From Microglena sp. YARC (lineage: Eukaryota > Chlorophyta > Chlorophyceae > Chlamydomonadales > Chlamydomonadaceae), in contig CM039462.1 of NCBI GenBank assembly GCA_022414725.1, positions 17,992,213 through 18,056,212 of the forward strand: a stretch of 64,000 nt of DNA. The letters run 5' to 3'. This document shows positions 23,574-33,100 of this stretch, piece after piece. The notes under the pieces were generated by a model. The model was not told the DNA's origin, did not search any database, and worked only from the letters and a program-made list of their open reading frames with translations. The translations under genes were made by a program, and so were the position numbers. How positions within the stretch are numbered: the first letter of the stretch is position 1; each line of letters starts with the position of its first letter.

Positions 23574-26500
23574 CCCTCTCCCTCTCCACACACAACGCCC
23601 TAACCAACATTTGTACAACGACGTACAGAGCAAGACCTCTTCTTTTTCCCTTCCCGTCACTGTGCGTCTGTTTTTGTTCTGGTGACTAGTGCTAGTTGAT
23701 GTTATTCGATGGACCAACAATCAAAGGGCACTACCTGCGACAAGTGCGGTAAACAATTGCTTAGCGGCGACCACGGAAACTTAGGGCGCCATCAGAGTTC
23801 TCTTGCGTGATTGGCTGATTATTTAATGCCTGATTGAAACTTGGATTGAAGAACTGATTATTGAAGGCCTGATCCTGGCCTGATTATTGAAGAATATTGA
23901 AGGTGGGTACATTAGGGGCCAAGGGGCCCTGACCCACAAGCCCCACCAAACAATGTTACATTGATGATGATGATTTTCTATGTTTCAAACATTCCCAATG
24001 GTCTCTAGACCAACCTCAATGGATAGGCCTTTGAAAACCCTGTAAAATGAGCCTAATTAGACACCATTACACTGTGTGGTGGCTGAGATAGTGACTGTAC
24101 AGTGGGTTCCGGAGCCGGGGGGGGGGGGGGGTCTGCGGCAGGGTGCTTCGGCACTTTTTGGGATGGGGTCTTTCATTTTTTTTTTGCCCCCCCCCCCCTT
24201 GATAAGAAACCCGTTTTTTAAACCAACAAAACGATTACAAAAATAAAAACATTGAGACACCAACAAACCAATTCTTAAAAAATCGTCATTGCATAACTAA
24301 CGAAACGATTATAAAAGAAAATCATCGTGAGACAAAAAAAACAATTATATAAAAAATTGTTGTAAAACCCGTGTGAAACCAACAAAACGATTATAAAAAG
24401 AGCATCATTGCCAAACCAACAAACCAATTATAACAATAAATTGTTGTGAAGCCCGTGTGAAACCAACAAAACAATTATAGTTAGAAAACCGCTGTGAAAC
24501 CAACAAAACGATTATAAAGAGAGCCCCCGCACCTGATGCTAGGATGACAAAGAAGGACTCAGCTGCGGCAAACAAGCTTAGGTACAGCATGACCTCGGAG
24601 TGTGAGCATGGGGTCTTGATGCGGAAGAATTTTTTCTCCTCTAGGTTGGCTGTCATGGCATCACACATCTGGTAAACAGCAGGAGGACAAAGGTTTTAAA
24701 CATGCTAGCCGCCCTTATCTAAGGCTAGTTGGCTTGGGGTGAGTATTTGATGTGGGATCGTAGTGGTGCATAGGATGGCGTTTCATCTGAAGTGGATCTT
24801 AAACAGGCTGGCCGCCCTTATCTAAGGCCAGTTGGCTTGGGGTGAGTACTTGTTGTGGGATCGTAGTGGTGCATAGGATGGTGTTTCATCTGAAGTAGAT
24901 CTTAAACAGGCTGGCCGCCCTTATCTAAGGCCAGTTGGCTTGGGGTGAGTACTTGTTGTGGGATCGTAGTGGTGCATAGGATGGTGTTTCATCTGAAGTA
25001 GATCTTAAACAGGCTGGCCGCCCTTATCTAAGGCCAGTTGGCTTGGGGTGAGTACTTGTTGTGGGATCGTAGTGGTGCATAGGATGGTGTTTCATCTGAA
25101 GTAGATCTTAAACAGGCTGGCCGCCCTTATCTAAGGCCAGTTGGCTTGGGGTGAGTACTTGTTGTGGGATCGTAGTGGTGCATAGGATGGTGTTTCATCT
25201 GAAGTAGATCTTAAACAGGCTGGCCGCCCTTATCTAAGGCCAGTTGGCTTGGGGTGAGTACTTGTTGTGGGATCGTAGTGGTGCATAGGATGGTGTTTCA
25301 TCTGAAGTAGATCTTAAACAGGCTGGCCACCCTTATCTAAGGCCAGTTGGCTTGGGGTGAGTACTTGTTGTGGGATCGTAGTGGTGCATAGGATGGTGTT
25401 TCATCTGAGGTAGATCTTAAACAGGCTGGCCGCCCTTATCTAAGGCCAGTTGGCTTGGGGTGAGTATTTGTTGTGGGATCGTAGTGGTGCATAGGATGGC
25501 GTTTCATCTGAAGTAGATCTTAACAGGCTGGCTGCCCTTATGTAAAGCCAGTTGGCTTGGCTTGGGGTTGATACTTGTTGTGGGTTTGGGGTAGTGAGTA
25601 GGATGCTTCTGCTGTGGGTTGGTTGTTGGCATTGGTTGGCTGTGTGATGTGTGCGTTGTCGGATTGATGGAAGCGTAGGAGTGGAGCCTCGAGGTTGGCT
25701 GTCATAGCATGGCGCATCGGGTTAACAGCAGGAGGACAAAGGTTTTAAACATGCGGGGTTGGTACTTGTGGGTTTGGGGTGGTGTGTAGGATGCCTCTGG
25801 TGTGGGTTGGTTGCTGGCATTGGGTTGGCTGTGTGCGTTGTTGGTTTGTTGAAAGCCTAGGAGTGGAGCCTCTAGGTTGTCTGCCATAGCATCACACATC
25901 TGGTTAACAGGAGGAGGACAAAGGTTTTAAACATGCCGACCGCCCTTATATAAGGCCAGTTGGCTTGGGGTGGGTATTAGTTGTGGGATCTGTGTGGTGC
26001 ATAGGATGGCATCTCACCTCAAGTGGATCTTAAACAGGCTGACCGCCCTCATGTAAGGCCAGTTGGCTTGGGGTGGGTACTTGTTGTGGGTTCCGGGTGG
26101 TGTGTAGAATGCCTCTGGCGTGGGTTGGTTGTTGGCATTAGGTTGGCTGTGTGCGTTGTTGGTTTGTTGAAAGCGTAGGAGTGGAGCCTCTAGGTTGTCT
26201 GCCATAGCATCACACATCTGGCTAATTGCAATAAGACAATGGTTTTGCTGGTCGCCCTTCTCTTAGGCCAGTTGGCTTGGCTTGGGGCGGGTACTTGCTG
26301 TGGGTTCGGGATGGTGTGTAGGATGCCTGTGGCGTGGGTTGGCTGTGTGATGCGTGCGTTGTCGGATTGATGAAAGCGGAGGAGCCTCTAGGTTGGCTGT
26401 CGTGGCATCGACATCTGGTTAACAGCAGGAGGACAAAGGTTTTAAACAGGCTGGCCGCCCTTACCTCAGGCCAGTTGGCTTGGCTTCACACATCTGGCGT

Positions 26501-29500
26501 ACAGCAAGAGACACAAACATGTTTTTAGCAGAGCCCCCTCTTTAAGGGGGCGGGAGCCCCCAGGGGTAGGGTCACCCCGTTGTCCGTGCATGTGACCGTC
26601 TGAACGAGACGAAGCCTGACACGTCAGCCAACGGTCTCTTAACTAACTCGCTTCCGTTGCCACCTGTCGCTCTGTTGCGAACTCTCACCACCATTTTGTA
26701 GCGTCGCTTGCGACGCTGCATAGAACTTGTAATACGAACACTGGTCAGAGATTTGTGTACCTGCTACCCATCCCGATCGCTACTTCCAATCGCATTGGCC
26801 GAAATGTCCGCTACCTGAGACCCGAATGGTGATCCCAGCACTCAGACCCAAATCTGTACCCAGAACCCAAATCTGTACCCAGAACTCAAATCTGTACTCA
26901 GAACCCCACCCCACCCCAAATCTGTACCCAGAACCCCAATAAACACAATTTACTACCCAGGAGGACTAAGATTTTAATAAGGACACTGGTTTACATTAGG
27001 ACGCACATTTGCAAAAGAGTCGATAACCGTGCGCAAGGGTCGATGTGTCCTAAATTGTATTTTCCTCTGCGAGCAGCAGCTTCTAAGCGGCTCCCCTGGC
27101 TTTCTACCTAGCCAAACCTAAAGCAACGCAGTGCACCTGGAAGCTGACAGAATCATTGTTCCATTACTATTGAAATCGTGGAGCGTAGCCCAGTGACTGG
27201 CTCATGGAGCAGCCTTGAAGCTGCTAATCATAGAGGAAAAGAAAAGCCATGTGATATATAGAGCTGGAAAGAAAAGCCACGCAATGTGTTGGGGTGAAAA
27301 AAAGCACTGTGAAATGTACAGCTGAAAAGAAAAGCTGCGTGATGTGTAGGGCTGAAAAGACAAGTCATATCAGTCACATGCAGTGTTGCAAGCAACGCGG
27401 AAAATTGGTGGAGTGTGATGGCAACGGAACGACAGGTGGCAACGGACTGGAGCCGACCAAATCCAGTTAGTTATGAGACGGTTGGCTGAACTGTCAGGCT
27501 TCAATTTTTCGGTCGGACAGACAATAGGGGCTCCTGCCCCCCAGAAAGGGGGGCTCAGCCAAAAAGCCATGTGATGTGTGGGGCTGGAAAGCATGTGGCG
27601 GGATGTGATGCGGCTGAAAAGCATGTGGCAGGATGTGATGTGGCTGAAAAGCAAGTGGCGGGATGTGTGGGGCTGAAAAGCAAGTGGCGGGATGTGATGT
27701 GGCTGAAAAGCATGTGGCGGGATGTGTGGGGCTGAAAAGCATGTGGCGGGATGTGATGTGGCTGAAAAGCATGTGGCGGGATGTTTTCAGGATTCGAGTC
27801 TTTGAGAACTAACTGATGATTGGTTGATACCGTGCCGGACGTGTAACCCTGTGTGGGGGGGGGCCTACCTGGCCCCAGGCCGACTTGATACCGTGCCTTG
27901 CAGGACACCACACCGGACTAAGATGATTGGTTGATACCATAGGAAGTATAGTTGTTGACCAGATCGCTTGAGGATGACACGTCACCCAACCGTCTCGGAA
28001 CTAACTGGCTTCGGTCCGCTCCAGTCCGTTGCCACCTGTCAATCCAATAGCCAACACCCTCCGCCGCTCTAGAGTGGCACTAAGAATCTCAAATTGTATT
28101 GGATAATGTGAGAGAGGAGAGAAAGGCTTTCAGTGATTTACAATGGTCTAGTGGTTGACCAGATTGCTTGAGGATGAAGAGTCGGGGGTTTGACTCCCCC
28201 TTCAGTCGCTCTTGGCGTTGCAGGTCGTCGTCAACTTCGATGGTAGCTTGTCCAGTTGAGGTAGGAGACCACTCCCCACCCGCGTACGACGGGCTCCCTT
28301 AACACTACGTCCCACCAGGCGTTGTCATTACCTTTAGGAAGTATATCGGCTTTTTGACGATCTATCTTTAGTGACTTCAGTGACTTCAGTGACTTCAGTG
28401 GCTTTTTGATGATTTATCTTTAGTGACTTCAGTGACTTCAGTGGCTTTTTGACGATTTATCTTTAGTGACTTCAGTGACTTCAGTGGCTTTTTGACGATT
28501 TATCTTTAGTGACTTCAGTGACTTCAGTGGCTTTTTGACGATTTATCTTTAGTGACTTCAGTGACTTCAGTGGCTTTTTGACGATTTATCTTTAGTGACT
28601 TCAGTGACTTCAGTGGCTTTTTGACGATTTATCTTTAGTGACTTTAGTGACTTCAGAAATTCAGGGACTTCGAAAAAAGCCTTGTAAAACGTCAAAACGT
28701 CAAATGGAGATAGGCGTCAGAACTTGTGAAAAGTCATAACCTTGTAAAACGTCAAATGGTGATAGACGCAAAAAGACAGGAAAGCTATAGACATGATAAC
28801 TGATCGAGTGATTATGCAAAACGCATTTTGGTTTTCACCAAAACGAGGTAAATAAAAGAAAACGAGATAAATGAATGATAATCTTACCAAGGCCAGCGAA
28901 ATGAGGATAATGCCTGTGTTAGCAAAGTTGGGGGTACCGGCTGCATCTCCAGAAGTGAAGAGTGCTATCCCTGCTACTAGCCCGATACCAGCACCGTACT
29001 GCGCCAGGGTGTACTTCTGGCCGACTATTAAGCTGCGGAAGCCCATGACTGGCAAGATTCGGCAGGACTTGAACACGATGCGAGTCGCGTAGTTGAGGTA
29101 TGTGAGCGCCCAGTTGGTGAGGTACGCACCTCCCATGGCGAGAAGGGAGATCATGAAGTAGTCCTGGAATGGAAGGTGATGCGGAGGGGGTCATGGAGGG
29201 TATGTGTGTATGCGTGTGCGTATGTGTGTGTGGGTGGGGGGTGGGGGGGGGGTCAGGGAGGGTATATGTGGGTGGGTTTGTGGGTGGGTTGAAGCTAATG
29301 TGCGGAAGCCCATTACTGTTAAGATTTGGCAGGACTTGAAGTATGCACAATGCAAGTCGCGTAGTTGAGGTATGTGAGTGCCCAGTTGGTTAGGTAAGCA
29401 CCTCCCATGGCGAGAAGGGAGACCATCAAGTAGTTCTGGAATAAGAGGGGGGGGGGGGGGGGGGGGGGGGGAGCTGAGCCAACAGGTATAATTGAAGTTG

Positions 29501-30063
29501 TTGAGGTATGCGAGTGCCCAGTTGGTTAGGTAAGCACCCCCCCAATGCGAGAGGGGAGATCATGAAGTATTCCTGGCATTGGGGTTGTAGGGGGTGTTGC
29601 TGGTAGGTGTTATTGGGGGGTGTTGGAGTATGGTGCTGTTGGGGGGTGTTGTTGGGGGGAGTTGTTGTAGGTGTTGTAGGGGGTGATGTTGGGGGTGTTG
29701 TAGGGGGCGTTGTTGGGGGTGTTGTTGGGGGTGGGAGGGTGTGGTTTAGGTGAGAGGCAGGGGAGGTGTGTGCGTATATGGGTGGGATTCTTCACTCTTG
29801 CACATGTGATGTCATACTTGGTCTTCGCTGCAAGGCATGGGTGGGTGGGAATGGTGTGGGTGGGTGATAATGGCATGGGTGGGATATCAGATATGTGAGC
29901 GCCCAGTTGGATAGGCTAAAGTTACCATGAACATACGATATCATATGATGCAATTTGTATGAGATCATACTCCCCTTTGGTCAACATCGTACGATATGCC
30001 GTTCCCTACTAGTGGCCCACGCCAGATTACTAGAAACGGACCCTGTTGGAGTGTGTGTGGGGT

Positions 30064-30101
<38 letters not shown>

Positions 30102-33100
30102 TCCATGGTGCCTTTGTCTGACACAATGTACCACCCACCCACCAACCCCCCTGCCCCCCACCCCCCTCCACCCCCTACACAAGCACCCACCTTCTACCCA
30201 AACATACCCCTCACCCCCCCCCCCCCCCCTGTGAAGCTCACACCTGAGTCACGTCCCGCTGTCTACACCGATGTAATTACAACAAGTGCCCAGGGGTTGG
30301 GTGCAGTCGTGTTCATACTCCCCATGTTTACTCCGCCCAGTACTACCCACACAGCCATGGGAGTGCCCTACCACCAGTCACACAGCCACGAGACACTGGT
30401 GTGGGGTGCAGTAGTGCTTATACCCCCCATGTTTACTCCGCCCAATACTATCCACACAGCCATGGGAGTGCCCCACCACCACCAAAATAGCCATGAGGGT
30501 GCCCTACCACCATTCACACAGCCGCGAGACATGCTGGTGTGCGGTGCAGCAGTGTTTAAACTCCACATGTTTCTTCTACCTACAGAGGGTGAGCGGCCTA
30601 ACAGCTGGTAGATCACACCAAAATGCGATCAAACCAATATTATGCAATTTTATCCAATATAATCAATCCAATATAATGTAATCATATAAAGCCAATGTAA
30701 TCAAACCAATAAAATGTAATCTTATCAACCAATATAAGCAAACCAATATAATATAATTTTATCAAACCAATATAATCAAACCAATATAATGTAATCTTAT
30801 CAAATCAATATAATGTAATCTTATCGAACCAATATAATGTAATCTTATCAAACCAATATAATCAAACCAATATAACGTAATCTTATCAAACCAATATAAT
30901 CAAATCAATATAATGTAATCTTATCAAACCTATATAAAGTAATGCAATCAAACCAATAAAATGTATAATGTAATGTAATCAAACCTATATAATAAAATGT
31001 ATAATGCAATGTAATCAAACCGAACTGTAGCTCACCCTGATTCGCCCATGCCTCTGGTTGTTCCTGGTGACTGCTGTCTCAACCCAGCCACATGCAGCGT
31101 AAGTGACATATGTTACGAATGTCATCCAGCCGCCAAAATTAAAACCGTCGATGCGAAAGACATGCTCTTGGAGCATTGAAAAACCTAATGCGCTTATAAT
31201 TGATCTGTATGGCGGAGGGTGAGGAGGGGTGGGGTGGGGTGGGTGGGTGGGTGGGTGGGGGTCAGGGTGGGGGTGAGAATGAGGGTCAGGGGGTCAGGAT
31301 GGGGGTGAGAGTGAGGGTGGGGGGGTCAGGGTGGGGTGAGAGTGAGGGTGAGAGTGCCAGCCATCCAGAAGCCAAAATTGAAACCAGCGATGCGAAAGAC
31401 ATACTCTTGGAGCATAGAGAAACCTAATGAGCAAACATTTGATCTGCGTGATGGAGGGTGGGAGGGTGAGGGTGAGGGTAGGGGTGGGGTGAGAGTGCCA
31501 GCCAGCCAGCCAGCCGCCAAAACTAAAACCAGCTATGCGAAAGACATGCTCAATGAGCATTGAGAAACCTAATGAGCTTATAGCTTATAGCTGATGTGCA
31601 TGATGGAGGGTGAGGTGATAGGGGTTGGCTCTTGACAGTTGACTTCTGCATGACGGAGGGTGCGTTGGTAGGGGTTAGTTCTTGGAGCATTGAGAAACCT
31701 AATGCGCTCATAACTGATGTGCATGATGGAGAGTGAGGTGATAGGCGTTAGCTCTTGACAGTTGACTTCTGCATGACGGAGGGTGCGTTGGTAGGGGTTA
31801 GTTCTTGGAGCATCGAGAAACCTAATGCGCTTATAACTGATGTGCATGATGGAGGGTGAGGAGATAGGGGTTAGCTCTTGACAGTTGACTTCTGCATGAC
31901 GGAAGGTGCGTTGGTAGGGGTTAGTTCTTGGAGCATCGAGAAACCTAATGTGCTTATAACTGATGTGCATGATGGAGAGTGAGGTGATAGGCGTTAGCTC
32001 TTGACAGTTGACTTCTGCATGACGGAGGGTGCGTTGGTAGGGGTTAGTTCTTGGAGCATTGAGAAACCTAATGCGCTTATAACTGATGTGCATGATGGAG
32101 AGTGAGGTGATAGGGGTTAGCTCTTGACAGTTGACTTCTGCATGACGGAGGGTGCGTTGGTAGGGGTTAGTTCTTGGAGCATTGAGAAACCTAATGAGCT
32201 TATAGCTGATCTGCATGATGGAGGGTGAGGAGATAGGGGTTAGCTCTTGACAGTTGACTTCTGCATTACGGAGGGTGCGTTGGTAGGGGTTACTTCTTGG
32301 AGCATTGAGAAACCTAATGCGCTTATAACTGATGTGCATGATGGAGGGTGAGGAGATAGGGGTTAGCTCTTGACAGTTGACTTCTGCATGACGGAGGGTG
32401 CGTTGGTAGGGGTTAGTTCTTGGAGCATTGAGAAACCTAATGTGCTAATAATTGATCTGCATGATGGAGGGTGAGGGGATGAGAGTGGGGGTGAGAGTGA
32501 GGGTGAGGGGGTCATGGTGGGGTGAGGGGGTAGGGGTTAGCTCTTGATAGTTGACTTACGCATGATGAAATGTCATGGTTTGACCAAACAATGTTGCATG
32601 GTTCTTCAGCAAACTCTGGGCTGCTCACCATCTGCCAATTACAAGCCCCCCGTGCGATACCCACGGAAACCAGGGAGCACACTAAGCTGATTAAATAGTT
32701 TAAAGACTTGTCCAGTTCATTTGACAGCAAAACAGGATGCACTGCACGCTGGAGTACAGCATGCTTGTGCAGCGGAGATTTGTTCTGCTACCTATCCTGA
32801 TCGCTACCTCAGACCCCGTTTTGACTGAATTGTTCACCACCTGAGACCCCCGAATCCCCCAGCTCTCGGGGGGCGCTGCCCCCCGAACACCCCGGGCGAC
32901 CCTACTAAAGCTACCAGGACTCAGTCTCTGGAGGAGGCCAAACCCATGAAGCCACCAGGTAACCCACTTTCTGAACTGGGAAAAAAACTGTTGTGCAGAG
33001 CTGTAACCTTCAACATCTGCATACACACCACCACCACCGTCCACCCCTGCAGCCCAGCGACCACTATATGGACCGCCACAATAATGAAGGACCACCCACC

